The notes: generated by a model from the sequence alone, not told the origin. Numbered from the stretch's first letter, positions 1 through 7,487 are shown. The stretch: 19,506 bases of DNA from Candidatus Latescibacterota bacterium (GCA_021295675.1 JAGWBY010000113.1:5523-25028), one strand, 5' to 3'. Translations and numbers: made by a program.

Positions 1-183
1 CGGCGTCTGCGACCCAGACAGGTCTCCGATGTCCAGCATAATATCCCACTCGAACGGTGGACCGCCTTCGGTGCCGCCCCGTTCGGCCTGCAGGATCACA
101 TCCGCAAGGCTACGGCGATTGGCACGCGCCAGATCCGTGCCCACGTGCGCATCCCCGCCCGCCCACAGCTTGAACGTTCTCAT
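1..183 (-). CDS. Metallophosphoesterase, N-terminal part (cut by window edge)
   Basis: Reading the minus strand from an ATG at 183 gives 61 residues that run off the left edge. The start shows a calcineurin-like phosphoesterase pattern: Asp11-Ala-His13 after a short beta strand (the family DxH metal-binding motif), then a hydrophobic strand ending in Gly53-Asp54 (the GD metal-binding motif) followed by LSGSQTP. The family binds two divalent metals and hydrolyses phosphoesters; the substrate cannot be read from this fragment. It lies 53 nt after the small membrane protein gene and is co-oriented with it, so it may be the last visible gene of the hflX operon. Family assignment is reasonable, but the His, Asn and further metal ligands are outside the window. 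Confidence 0.6.
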   Translation of the reverse strand, partial: MRTFKLWAGGDAHVGTDLARANRRSLADVILQAERGGTEGGPPFEWDIMLDIGDLSGSQTP

Positions 184-236
184 TTTTACGACGCGCCTCA
201 CTTTATACGGCCCCTAGAATACATTGCCTGCTATCG

Positions 237-485
237 CTAGAAAATGCCCCCACCTAGCGCGAGTCGAATGATGCCAAAAAACAGGGCTACAATGCAGCAT
301 ACCAAGCCAGCGATGCCGCCGCTTTTGGAACTGTCGCCCGCCGTAGCCAGCGCGATGCCGCTGACGATGATGCCAACACCTGCAAAAGGTATGTTGAGCC
401 AGTTTAGCGAACCGAGACACGGGAAAAACCCCACGACCATTCCAATGATAGCCAGAATTCCCCAAAGCAAACTAAGCACCTGCAT
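237..485 (-). CDS. Small integral membrane protein, unknown function
   Basis: An 82-residue protein with three hydrophobic stretches (roughly residues 3-21, 31-48 and 57-78) separated by short loops; the loop before the last helix is GDSSKSGG. This resembles small bacterial membrane proteins with repeated Gly-rich helices (DUF4190-like in style), but I do not recognise a specific family. Its ATG at 485 lies inside the end of the DUF2752 gene (14-nt overlap), so the two are probably translationally coupled and may work together in the membrane. It is real on grounds of overlap, hydrophobic pattern and orientation; function is unknown. Confidence 0.65.
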   Translation of the reverse strand: MQVLSLLWGILAIIGMVVGFFPCLGSLNWLNIPFAGVGIIVSGIALATAGDSSKSGGIAGLVCCIVALFFGIIRLALGGGIF

Positions 486-807
486 GATGGCATCTCCTTT
501 TGTGCATTCGATGTAGCAAGAAAAAGGCGACCACTAGCTGATTGGCGAACAACGCTCCATAAAAGACGACCGCTCCTCGATTGTAGATCAGGGCCGTGGC
601 AAAGTCGCCACGTGCAATAGCAGCAAATGCGCGCGTCATGCCGCACAAAGCGCACGTTTCCCCGCTGCGATGTGGCACCTTAAAAGCCTCGCTCGCGTCA
701 AAAAGCGTTTTCTCTGGTACAAAAGAGAGCGCGATCAACCAAAAAAGCAGCAGCGCTGAGGCCACCAACCACGCCGCCGTAAAGGTCCTCTTGGCATGGC
801 GATCCAT
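472..807 (-). CDS. DUF2752 family membrane protein
   Basis: A 111-residue protein with an N-terminal transmembrane helix (about residues 10-30), then ETCALCGMTRAFAAIARGDF, which matches the DUF2752 hallmark C-x-x-CGMTRA with two cysteines, and a second hydrophobic segment near residues 80-97. The C-terminus is basic (HKRRCHH). DUF2752 proteins are small membrane proteins of unknown biochemical role. It starts 12 nt downstream of the solute-binding lipoprotein gene and overlaps the next small membrane gene, so all three appear to be one transcript. The ATG at 807 is the only good start. Family call is firm; function is not known. Confidence 0.82.
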   Translation of the reverse strand: MDRHAKRTFTAAWLVASALLLFWLIALSFVPEKTLFDASEAFKVPHRSGETCALCGMTRAFAAIARGDFATALIYNRGAVVFYGALFANQLVVAFFLLHRMHKRRCHHAGA

Positions 808-819
808 TGCGCCGACTCC

Positions 820-2523
820 TCACACCTGCGGCCGCAAGTTTAGCAGCACCAAGAGCCAAGTGCGGCTCCAGTAGGCGCTGTTGATATAGGGGTTTTCCTC
901 ACTGGGCCAGTTGGTCCAATAGGTCTCGTTGTGTGGGATGCGGTGCGGCCATTGGACGATGGGGATGGAGGGCAGTTCGGCAAGCCAAAGGTCCATGGCC
1001 GGGGCGTCGGTCGGGGTCTGACCCATCTGGTCGATCAGCGCGTCGTAGGCCGGGTTTTGCCAGCGCCACGGCATGTCGGCTGGTTCGCCGGTGGGCTGGA
1101 CAAAGCGGCTGTGGTACTGGCGCAGCACAAAATAGGGGTCGCGCATGGAGCTGAAGTTGCCGATTAGGTACGCTCGGGCCGTGCCCTGGCGCAGGCGCGT
1201 GGTGAAGTCCGAGGTCATGCGGAAGGAGGCGTTGATGCCGGCCTTTTTGAGTTGCGCGATGAGCACCGGCGTCAAGTCCTGAAAGTGGGAGAAAATGTCG
1301 ATAACCATGCTCAGGGGTTGCCCGTCTTTTTCCCAGAAAACTCCGTTGCGTACGTAGCCTTTGCGGGCGAGTATCTCCGCGCTCTTTTCCAAGTCAAAGA
1401 CGCCGACTTGGTGTTTGGCGACCAAATCCTCGGAGAGAGTAAAATACCGATGCATCTGCGGCAGATCGGGCAAGGGCAGCAGAGTCCACGCACCTGAGTT
1501 TTGCCAGCCTATGGCTACGAGTTGTTCGCGGTCGATGGCGTAGTTGACCGCGCGGCGCATCTCTGGATCGGACCAAGGGGCCTCCAACCCATTGAACCCC
1601 AGTGAAATGGGCCACCAAGTGATGTAGCTGTACGGCGGCTCGCGGCCCGTCCAAGTCGTGATGTTGCGATTGCGCTCCAATAGGGAGACCATGTTGGCCG
1701 GCCGCAGCTCCAAGCAGGTGTCGATGTTGTTGGCGATCAGGTTTTGCACCCGCTTGTGCTCTTCCATGTAGGTCAGGTAGATCAGCCGCTCGACTTGGGG
1801 TAGCTTCTGAAAGCCGATTTTCTCAGCCCACCAGCCTTCGCGCAAATCCCAAATCCGCTGGGCCGGTTCTGAACGTACAATGCGATAGGGGCCGGTCAGC
1901 ACCGGCCAGCCTTTTTGCAGATCAAAGTTGGAAAAAGTCAGCGGGTCTTTGCCTTCCCAGATGTGCTTGGGCACAATGGGGACGCCTTGGTCGCCGCTGT
2001 GGACGAAGTAGCTGAAAAGGAAGCGCGGGTTGGGTGCCTTGAGCGCGATGCGCGCCGTCAAGCTGTCGAGGGCGACTGCCTCTTCGACCCAAGTCGCCAT
2101 ATCCGTCGAGTACATGAGCTGTGGGGCGTGCTCCACGAGCATGTTGACGGTAAAGGCAAAGTCGTGCGCTGACCAAGGATGCCCGTCGCTCCACTCGACG
2201 CCGGGACGAATTTTGACCACGAGTTCGGTGTAATCCTCGTTGAAATGGTGGCTCTCGGCGATCCAAGGTATTAGCTCGGAATCTTCCTCGTAGGCATTGA
2301 AGAAGTAAAGCGGCTCGTAGAGGAAATTATATCCTATCCGCGAGATGCCGCCTGGGATGAAGGGATTGAAGGAGTTGTAATCCTGGATCTGGCCAGAGCA
2401 GGTATTGGCCTCGGAGCAATCCATGATCAAGGTCCGGTTGCGCGGCACCTTTTTGAGGGCACCCTCGTCGCCACTACAGGCAATGAAGGGCAAGGTCGCT
2501 AAAAGCAGGATATAAATAGGCAT
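820..2523 (-). CDS. ABC transporter solute-binding lipoprotein, family 5 (SBP_bac_5)
   Basis: A 567-residue protein of the oligopeptide/nickel/glycoside-binding family 5. The N-terminus is hydrophobic and reaches a lipobox-like LPFIAC at Cys16, so it is probably a secreted lipoprotein. The n-region lacks Lys/Arg, and a stop codon lies directly before the ATG, so no longer start exists. Family features include a YNFLYEPL strand, VVKIRPGVEWSDGHPWSAHD, a LTGPYRI segment and a C-terminal hinge ending LAELPSIPIVQWPHR. No permease or ATPase genes are adjacent, so it is an orphan or serves a transporter encoded elsewhere. Around residues 505-512 the sequence TDAPAMDLWLAELP looks some 8-9 residues shorter than relatives I remember, a possible in-frame loss near 994. 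Ligand unknown. Confidence 0.88.
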   Translation of the reverse strand: MPIYILLLATLPFIACSGDEGALKKVPRNRTLIMDCSEANTCSGQIQDYNSFNPFIPGGISRIGYNFLYEPLYFFNAYEEDSELIPWIAESHHFNEDYTELVVKIRPGVEWSDGHPWSAHDFAFTVNMLVEHAPQLMYSTDMATWVEEAVALDSLTARIALKAPNPRFLFSYFVHSGDQGVPIVPKHIWEGKDPLTFSNFDLQKGWPVLTGPYRIVRSEPAQRIWDLREGWWAEKIGFQKLPQVERLIYLTYMEEHKRVQNLIANNIDTCLELRPANMVSLLERNRNITTWTGREPPYSYITWWPISLGFNGLEAPWSDPEMRRAVNYAIDREQLVAIGWQNSGAWTLLPLPDLPQMHRYFTLSEDLVAKHQVGVFDLEKSAEILARKGYVRNGVFWEKDGQPLSMVIDIFSHFQDLTPVLIAQLKKAGINASFRMTSDFTTRLRQGTARAYLIGNFSSMRDPYFVLRQYHSRFVQPTGEPADMPWRWQNPAYDALIDQMGQTPTDAPAMDLWLAELPSIPIVQWPHRIPHNETYWTNWPSEENPYINSAYWSRTWLLVLLNLRPQV

Positions 2524-2536
2524 CTAATATTCTCTT

Positions 2537-3298
2537 TTAGCCGCATTGCAGAGCGCAAGCGCGGCTTTGGGCCAAGGCAGCTACAGGATCGGAAAGTTGG
2601 GGGCTAAGCTCAATGCTCGCTGGGCCGGCGTACGGGCTTAGGGCGAGGGCGGCGAACGTCGCGGAGAGCACCTCCTCGGTCAGCACGCCCGCTAGCAGAG
2701 GCCAGTGCAAATCACCTTCCCCGTCGTTGTCATCTAAATGCACATACCCAAGCCGGTCTCCGGCGGCAGCTATGACCGCGGCCGGGTCTTCCTTGGACAT
2801 CTGTAGGTGGCCGATGTCGAGGAGCAAGTAGAGGTTGGGGTGGTTTAGGCGAGACAAGTACTCCAAGGTCCCGGCAGCCGTCGGCAGCGCCTTGCCGGGG
2901 AAATGCTCAACCCCAACGCGAATCGCGCGCGCGGCCGCGAAGTCCGCCACTTGCCCCAAGGCGTCACCAAACTGGGGCAGCGCGACTGGGTCAGTCCCTG
3001 GGACCACATACGCGGTGCCAACACCAAGGGCTGCGGCGTGGTCCAGAGCCTCCCGGCAGTGGTCGAGGGCGGCTTGTTGTGCGGCGGGCGCGCCGTCGAG
3101 GGCTGTGCCGTCTTCCATGTTAAAGCACAGCGCGAGGCAGGACACCGACAGGCCGAGATCGTCAATGCGCGCACGCGACGCTGGACTAACAAAGGTCTTC
3201 GCCTGCACGTCAATGGAGCGGAAGCCGATAGCGGCTAGCGCAGTGAGGGCGTCTTCTTCCGAGCCGGTCAGGGCCCAAGCACAACAGGATAGGTTCAC
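2537..3298 (-). CDS. Sugar phosphate isomerase/epimerase-like TIM barrel
   Basis: A 253-residue AP-endonuclease-2-type TIM barrel (xylose-isomerase-like). The barrel strands carry the usual metal/catalytic ligands: GVEHFPGK with Glu, LLLDIGHLQMS with Asp and His, YVHLDDNDGEGDLHW with His and Asp, and ASIELSP with Glu near the C-terminus. Members isomerise or epimerise sugars and related ketoses, or act on inositol derivatives; the substrate cannot be assigned. Translation starts at GTG (3296-3298), with GGAAGGA about 7 nt upstream on the minus strand. It sits between the RsmJ-like methyltransferase (34-nt gap) and the binding lipoprotein (13-nt gap), so it is co-transcribed with a putative nutrient-uptake protein, which fits a carbohydrate role. 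The ORF looks complete. Confidence 0.82.
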   Translation of the reverse strand: MNLSCCAWALTGSEEDALTALAAIGFRSIDVQAKTFVSPASRARIDDLGLSVSCLALCFNMEDGTALDGAPAAQQAALDHCREALDHAAALGVGTAYVVPGTDPVALPQFGDALGQVADFAAARAIRVGVEHFPGKALPTAAGTLEYLSRLNHPNLYLLLDIGHLQMSKEDPAAVIAAAGDRLGYVHLDDNDGEGDLHWPLLAGVLTEEVLSATFAALALSPYAGPASIELSPQLSDPVAALAQSRACALQCG

Positions 3299-3332
3299 GA
3301 TTCGTTCCTTCCGGTCGGCGAATAAAACGTTT

Positions 3333-4112
3333 CTACCAAGCGGGCAACACGCCGTAGCACACGCGGCGGCCCTCCTCGACTTTGGCGAAACCGAGGCGAG
3401 CGAGCAAGCGACCGGGCCGGCGGTCCTTCATCACCACTCGGCGGCGAGCGACGCGACGGGCCTCGCGTAGGTCTGCGGGTGTGGGGCCGCCCGGCTGCGC
3501 CAAGCAGCGGACCAAGTCCAAGCCCCGCGCATGGGCAATGCTCTCGTCGAACATGGGGTCGAAGTAAACCACATCCCAAGCCGCGTCGGCTTCCTCGCGC
3601 AAATACGTCGCAAAGTCGGCGCGACACACTTCGACTCGTCGCATGGCCAAACCGAGGTCTGGATCGTCGGCGAGCGGGTACGAAGCCATGCCGCGCTCGA
3701 CTATGAGCGCCAACAGCGGCGCGGCTTCCAAAGCGCGTACGCGGCCCTCGGGCCCAGCTGAGTACGAGGCCACGACCGCATCGGCCCCTAGTCCGCAGGT
3801 GCAGTCGAGGACGCTGGCCCCCGGTGCGATTTGCAGAGCCTCTATCAAAGCATCTTTTCTCTGCTGCCGCAAAGCGAGCACCCGCAGTTTAGCCATGTTG
3901 GGATGGTAGCAAAAGCGCTGCCCGGCAATCCACAGAGCCAAATTTTCGCGCTCGACCACGAGCAGACCGTCGAGGTCGGCGCAAGTTTCGGCGAGTGCGT
4001 CCCGAGGCCAGTAGGGGCAGTCCATTTCAGCGGCAATGCGGCGTGCGGCCGCGCATTCCTCGGGCCGAGGCCGGGCCACCGTGGTCGTGGCGAGTGCTCG
4101 GTTAGTTTGCAT
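3333..4112 (-). CDS. Class I SAM-dependent methyltransferase, RsmJ-like (DUF548)
   Basis: A 259-residue protein. SAM-binding motif I is VLDCTCGLGADA (residues 101-112), the acidic strand-2 position follows in RALEA, and VVYFDPMFDES (residues 181-191) is the DPMF signature of the RsmJ/DUF548 group, whose E. coli member methylates 16S rRNA G1516. The N-terminal half contains DGLLVVERENLALWIAG and YHPNMAKLR, typical of the longer Firmicutes-type relatives of RsmJ rather than the E. coli form. The C-terminus (RRVVMKDRRPG...LGF) is also family-like. The gene begins 18 nt after the hflX stop codon. Both are translation/ribosome-linked, which supports an rRNA methyltransferase role; the exact target is inferred. 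Confidence 0.78.
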   Translation of the reverse strand: MQTNRALATTTVARPRPEECAAARRIAAEMDCPYWPRDALAETCADLDGLLVVERENLALWIAGQRFCYHPNMAKLRVLALRQQRKDALIEALQIAPGASVLDCTCGLGADAVVASYSAGPEGRVRALEAAPLLALIVERGMASYPLADDPDLGLAMRRVEVCRADFATYLREEADAAWDVVYFDPMFDESIAHARGLDLVRCLAQPGGPTPADLREARRVARRRVVMKDRRPGRLLARLGFAKVEEGRRVCYGVLPAW

Positions 4113-4130
4113 GCTGAGCCGTTGGGCTTG

Positions 4131-5423
4131 TCAACCAGCCTCTGTCGGACTAGGTGGGACAAAGCGCTCCAGCCGCCAGCGCTTGGCCCACGTCTTTTCC
4201 AAGCGCACGCACAAGCACACGTCGTTGCCTTTGTAAGTTTCCGCGAGGACCTGGCCCTGCTGATGTAAATGGGCCAAGAGCCGGCCTTCGGCTTGGGGAA
4301 CCTGCAGCTCCAAGGTGATGTCTCCAGCGACGCTGTACGCGCGGATTTTGTCGCGCAGCGCGTCGAGGTTGATGGCTTGGCTAGCTGAGACGGCGATGGC
4401 ATCTTCGCGGTCTGCGTACGCGGCCGCGATCCGCTCTTCTTCGCCGGGGGCTACTTGGTCGATTTTGTTGTACACCCTCAGGGTGGGGCTGTCGGCAAGT
4501 CCGAGGTTGTGGAGGACTTGCTCGACCGTGGCGATTTGCGACTCGTAGTACGGAAAACTCAAGTCGATCACGTGGAGCAGCAAGTCGGCCTCCACGGCCT
4601 CTTCGAGCGTGGCGCGGAAAGAGGCAAACAGGTGATGGGGCAGGCGGTTGATGAAACCGACCGTGTCGGTGAGCAGGATCTTGTGGTTGCGGTCGAGGTC
4701 AACGGCGCGGGTGGTCGAGTCCAAGGTGGCAAAGAGCTGGTCTTCGACTAGCACATCCGCGCCGGAGAGCCTCTTCATCAAAGTGGACTTGCCAGCGTTG
4801 GTATAGCCCACGAGGGCCACCTTAAAAACATCCGCGCGATTTTTGCGGTTGGTCGCCATCTGCACGCCGATCTTGTCGAGCTTGGCCTCTAGGGAATTGA
4901 TCTGACGGCGAATCAGGCCGCCCGGGCCGCGGACGCCGGCTGCTCCCATGCCGCGGATGGCCCCTCCACCTGCTTGGCGCGACAGGTGGGTCCAGTAGCG
5001 AGTCAAACGCGGCAGGAGGTAGTTGAGCTGGGCTAACTCGACTTGGATCTGAGCCGTGTGGGTGCGAGCGTGGCGCGCGAAAATGTCCAAGATCACGGCG
5101 CTGCGGTCGATAATGCGGAGTTTGGTGATGCTCTCCAAGTTGCGCATCTGGGCTGGCGAGAGGTCGTTGTCAAAGACGATCACGTCGGCTTGACACTGGG
5201 CCGCAAGCTGCTTGAGAGAGGCGGCCTTGCCCTTGCCGACGTAGTGGGCCGGATCGATGCGGTCGCGCCCTTGGATCTGGCGCGCGGCTTCGACGAGGCC
5301 AGCGGTGGCGACTAAGCGGCCGAGTTCGTCGAGGGAGTGTTCGGCCTCCCAAGCGGGCATCTTGGGCAAGGCGACGCCGACGAGGATGGCCCGTTCTTGG
5401 TGCAGCGTGTGATTTGCTTCCAT
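4131..5423 (-). CDS. hflX: Ribosome-associated GTPase HflX (probable internal in-frame loss)
   Basis: HflX rescues or splits stalled ribosomes using ATP/GTP. The N-terminal domain has YVGKGK and VIVFDNDLSPAQMRNLE, then IIDRSAVILDIFA. The G domain has the P-loop GYTNAGKST (about residues 206-214), FATLDSTTR, the G3 motif DTVGF followed by INRLPHHL, and G4 as NKID. I chose the ATG at 5423 (430 aa), not the in-frame ATG at 5465: AGAAGG lies 4 nt upstream of 5423, and a TTGACA promoter element places 5465 inside the promoter. The linker reads RGPGGLIRRQI, whereas HflX proteins almost always have RGPGETQLE(T/V)D before the arginines. About 7-8 residues appear to be missing in frame near 4914-4925. 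Confidence 0.93.
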   Translation of the reverse strand: MEANHTLHQERAILVGVALPKMPAWEAEHSLDELGRLVATAGLVEAARQIQGRDRIDPAHYVGKGKAASLKQLAAQCQADVIVFDNDLSPAQMRNLESITKLRIIDRSAVILDIFARHARTHTAQIQVELAQLNYLLPRLTRYWTHLSRQAGGGAIRGMGAAGVRGPGGLIRRQINSLEAKLDKIGVQMATNRKNRADVFKVALVGYTNAGKSTLMKRLSGADVLVEDQLFATLDSTTRAVDLDRNHKILLTDTVGFINRLPHHLFASFRATLEEAVEADLLLHVIDLSFPYYESQIATVEQVLHNLGLADSPTLRVYNKIDQVAPGEEERIAAAYADREDAIAVSASQAINLDALRDKIRAYSVAGDITLELQVPQAEGRLLAHLHQQGQVLAETYKGNDVCLCVRLEKTWAKRWRLERFVPPSPTEAG

Positions 5424-5458
5424 TCGACCTTCTTTGGATTTGGTGGCGCAGCGCATCA

Positions 5459-5487
5459 AACACAAACAGAGCGCATCACTTTGTCAA
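5459..5487 (-). promoter_or_regulatory. Candidate hflX promoter
   Basis: On the minus strand a perfect sigma-70-type -35 TTGACA (5487-5482) is followed by a 17-nt spacer and a weak -10 TGTGTT (5464-5459, 3 of 6 consensus). Transcription would start about 25-30 nt before the ATG at 5423, and the element excludes the longer in-frame start at 5465. It is a pattern match only; the -10 is poor. Confidence 0.35.
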
Positions 5488-5534
5488 TACCGCAAGGACG
5501 AGTTTGCGCCTCCAATGCGCGGGCGAGCCGTTTG

Positions 5535-5551
5535 CGACAAGAGAATTGTCG
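5535..5551. repeat. Short hairpin in the hflX/kinase divergent region
   Basis: CGACAA (5535-5540) and TTGTCG (5546-5551) form a perfect 6-bp stem with the 5-nt loop GAGAA. A further CGACAA copy follows at 5565-5570. There is no adjacent T-run, so it is not a convincing terminator. It could be a protein-binding site or a leader hairpin; function unknown. Confidence 0.3.
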
Positions 5552-5628
5552 TTTGTAGGGACACCGACAATTTCGCCTTCACTACGGGCAAACGGGGAAA
5601 ATCGCGTGTCTCTAACTCGTCTTTATCC

Positions 5629-5657
5629 TTGACTTTTTGAAAAATTATTTGTGGTAT
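5629..5657 (+). promoter_or_regulatory. Candidate promoter of the histidine kinase gene
   Basis: TTGACT (5629-5634, 5 of 6 matches to the -35 consensus), a 17-nt AT-rich spacer, then TGGTAT (5652-5657, 3 of 6). TATTAC at 5655-5660 is an alternative -10 with a long spacer. The stretch is clearly more AT-rich than its surroundings and lies 50-80 nt before the kinase ATG. The location is plausible; the exact -10 is uncertain. Confidence 0.35.
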
Positions 5658-5670
5658 TACCCTATTGTTG

Positions 5671-5680
5671 CAAACGTTTG
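5671..5680. promoter_or_regulatory. Candidate LacI-family operator palindrome
   Basis: CAAACGTTTG is a perfect 10-bp palindrome centred on CG, the shape of many LacI/PurR-family operators (PurR boxes contain GCAAACGTTT). It lies just downstream of the candidate -10 for the kinase, a typical repressor position. The only LacI-family regulator in the window is at 7573-8607, beside gntK. A related 9-mer TTGTTGCAA occurs here (5665-5673) and before gntK (6933-6941). The link to that regulator is inference. Confidence 0.4.
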
Positions 5681-5706
5681 TTTGATGTCGAAACACGAGT
5701 CGTACC

Positions 5707-6930
5707 ATGGGCAAACACCGCGGCGGAAATGCTAACGAGGACTTGTTGCGCGACTTGCGGCTCGCGGTTTGGCGGCACAAAGAACCAGAGGGCGAATTCA
5801 TGATCCTAGCCCAGATCCGTCAGACCTTGGACCACGCTGGAGTCGCTTACGACGGCTGTCGGTTATACCGAGTGCACGCCGACAACGATGAGTGCACGAT
5901 GCGCGTCCATCCCTTGACAGCCGACGGGCATTGGTCCTCGCTAACCGAAGGACAGCAGTGGGTGCTGGGAGCGTGGAAATCAGCCGCGACCTGCTATCGA
6001 GCGCCGAGCCGCCACGGCGAATGTGCTTGGCTGGCCCAGCAGATGCGTTGCAATGTCAAAGCCATCCTCGAAACGACTTTTGATCAAGGCGTCCTAGCCG
6101 TTTATCGCAAAGAAGCCATCGCCTGTAGCGACGCGGACGTCGGCTTGTTCAAGGACTTAGGCGAAGTCCTTAGCGGGCTATACTACCGCCGAGAAGACCT
6201 AGCGCAGTTGCAGGTTAAAGAAGCGCAGCTACGCCAAGCGCAGAAATTGCGGGTGATGGGGCAATTGACGGCCGAGTTTGCGGGCGAAATTAACCAATAC
6301 TTAGAGGTGATCATCGGCGAGACCAGCTTGCTACGCGAAGGCGACTTAGCATCGGCAGTCGGCGAAGGCGTACAGGCCGTGTACGAGGCCAGCCTGCTGG
6401 CGCGCAGCACCAGCGAGCGGCTGTTGGCGTGTGCGCGCCAGCAGAAGGCCCGGAAGGACTGGGTCAACTTCACCCGCCTCTTGCAGGAAACAGCCCTGCT
6501 GATGCGCCGAACGCTCCTGACCGACCAGATCGAAATCGTCGAGGACCTAGCCCCGAATCTGCCCTATATCAAGGCTCATACCGGCCAGCTCCAACAGGTC
6601 GTCCTCAATCTCATCCAAAATAGCCGCGAAGCCATCAAGCAGGTGCGAGACGCAGGACGAATCGCGCTGCGGCTATCGACCCGCCAAGGCTGGATTGTAC
6701 TGGAAGTCGAGGACAACGGGCCGGGCATTCCCTCGGGAATGCGGGCCGATATTCTTGCGCCGTTCTTCACGACCAAGGCGTCGAGCCAGCACAGCGGATT
6801 GGGATTAAGCATATGCGCGGGCATTGCTCGCGAACACCACGGCCGCCTCTTCGTCAAAGACTGCGCCCAAGGGGCTTGTGTAGCCTTGGAACTACCCACC
6901 AATCCGCACGCCGCGTTAGTAAACAACTGA
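5707..6930 (+). CDS. GAF-domain histidine kinase homologue lacking the phospho-acceptor His
   Basis: A 407-residue cytoplasmic sensor-kinase homologue with no transmembrane segment. Residues ~1-160 form a GAF-like sensory domain (TFDQGVLAVYRKEA, then LFKDLGEVLSGLYYRREDL), followed by a short coiled coil (VKEAQLRQAQKL) into the dimerisation helix. The catalytic ATPase domain is complete: N-box with Asn301 and Asn305, G1 with Asp336 (EDNGPGIP), an F-box PFFTTK, and G2 GLGLS at 364-368. In the H-box MGQLTAEFAGEINQ the position normally held by His is Gly193 (codon GGC at 6283-6285). It could be a pseudokinase, phosphorylate elsewhere, or work as an ATPase switch. The ATG at 5707 was chosen as the first in frame after the promoter-like region. 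gntK follows after 66 nt on the same strand. Confidence 0.82.
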   Translation: MGKHRGGNANEDLLRDLRLAVWRHKEPEGEFMILAQIRQTLDHAGVAYDGCRLYRVHADNDECTMRVHPLTADGHWSSLTEGQQWVLGAWKSAATCYRAPSRHGECAWLAQQMRCNVKAILETTFDQGVLAVYRKEAIACSDADVGLFKDLGEVLSGLYYRREDLAQLQVKEAQLRQAQKLRVMGQLTAEFAGEINQYLEVIIGETSLLREGDLASAVGEGVQAVYEASLLARSTSERLLACARQQKARKDWVNFTRLLQETALLMRRTLLTDQIEIVEDLAPNLPYIKAHTGQLQQVVLNLIQNSREAIKQVRDAGRIALRLSTRQGWIVLEVEDNGPGIPSGMRADILAPFFTTKASSQHSGLGLSICAGIAREHHGRLFVKDCAQGACVALELPTNPHAALVNN

Positions 6931-6933
6931 CCT

Positions 6934-6943
6934 TGTTGCAACA
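6934..6943. promoter_or_regulatory. Palindrome upstream of gntK
   Basis: TGTTGCAACA is a perfect 10-bp palindrome just after the kinase stop codon. It overlaps TTGTTGCAA (6933-6941), a 9-mer also present at 5665-5673 in the kinase leader. It could be a second operator or a half-site of a common regulator. The evidence is sequence symmetry and repetition only. Confidence 0.3.
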
Positions 6944-6996
6944 GACGCGCTCCTATATGTTCAAGCCCGCAGCGCACAACGCGGGAGATCAAGCGC

Positions 6997-7482
6997 ATGG
7001 TCATCGTACTAATGGGCGTAACGGGTAGCGGTAAGACAACCGTGGGCGAACAGCTCGCCCAACAGCTCGGATGGGCTTATTACGACGCCGACGACTTCCA
7101 CCCAGAAGCCAACGTGCGCAAAATGGCCAGCGGCACGCCGCTTACCGACGAGGACCGCTGGCCCTGGCTGGAGATCCTCTCTGTGGCCATCGACCAGTGG
7201 CTCCATGCCGAGCAAGGCGCGATACTCGGCTGCTCCGCGCTCAAACAGAGCTACCGCGACATCTTGGTCAGCGGACGGGCCGGCGTGCAGATCGTCCATC
7301 TCAAAGGCCCAAAGGCACTCATCGCCCAGCGACTCAAGGAGCGGCAGCACCGCTATATGCCGGCCAGCCTGCTCGACAGCCAATTTGCGACCCTCGAAGA
7401 GCCGCGCAACGCGCTGAGCGTGGACATCGGCCCTTCGCCCGCCGCCATTGCCGCTACCATCCGCACGGCTTTGAGGCTCTGA
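6997..7482 (+). CDS. gntK: Gluconokinase
   Basis: A 161-residue P-loop kinase of normal GntK length. The Walker A is GVTGSGKTT (residues 7-15), the substrate segment YYDADDFHP (28-36) precedes NVRKMASGTPLTDEDRWPWL, and CSALKQSYRD, RYMPASLLDSQF and TLEEP complete the gluconokinase signature. It phosphorylates D-gluconate to 6-phosphogluconate with ATP, feeding the pentose phosphate or Entner-Doudoroff route. GGGAG stands 9 nt before the ATG; a CCCGC/GCGGG pair (6966-6970 and 6981-6985) could partly fold over that site. No gluconate permease or dehydratase is nearby. The convergent LacI-type gene downstream is a natural candidate regulator, as in other gluconate loci. The ORF appears complete. 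Confidence 0.95.
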   Translation: MVIVLMGVTGSGKTTVGEQLAQQLGWAYYDADDFHPEANVRKMASGTPLTDEDRWPWLEILSVAIDQWLHAEQGAILGCSALKQSYRDILVSGRAGVQIVHLKGPKALIAQRLKERQHRYMPASLLDSQFATLEEPRNALSVDIGPSPAAIAATIRTALRL

Positions 7483-7487
7483 TTGCG

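Noticed and set aside
5424..5465. HflX start at 5465
   Set aside because: The extra 14 residues are not family-like and would lie in the candidate promoter; the ATG at 5423 has a Shine-Dalgarno sequence.
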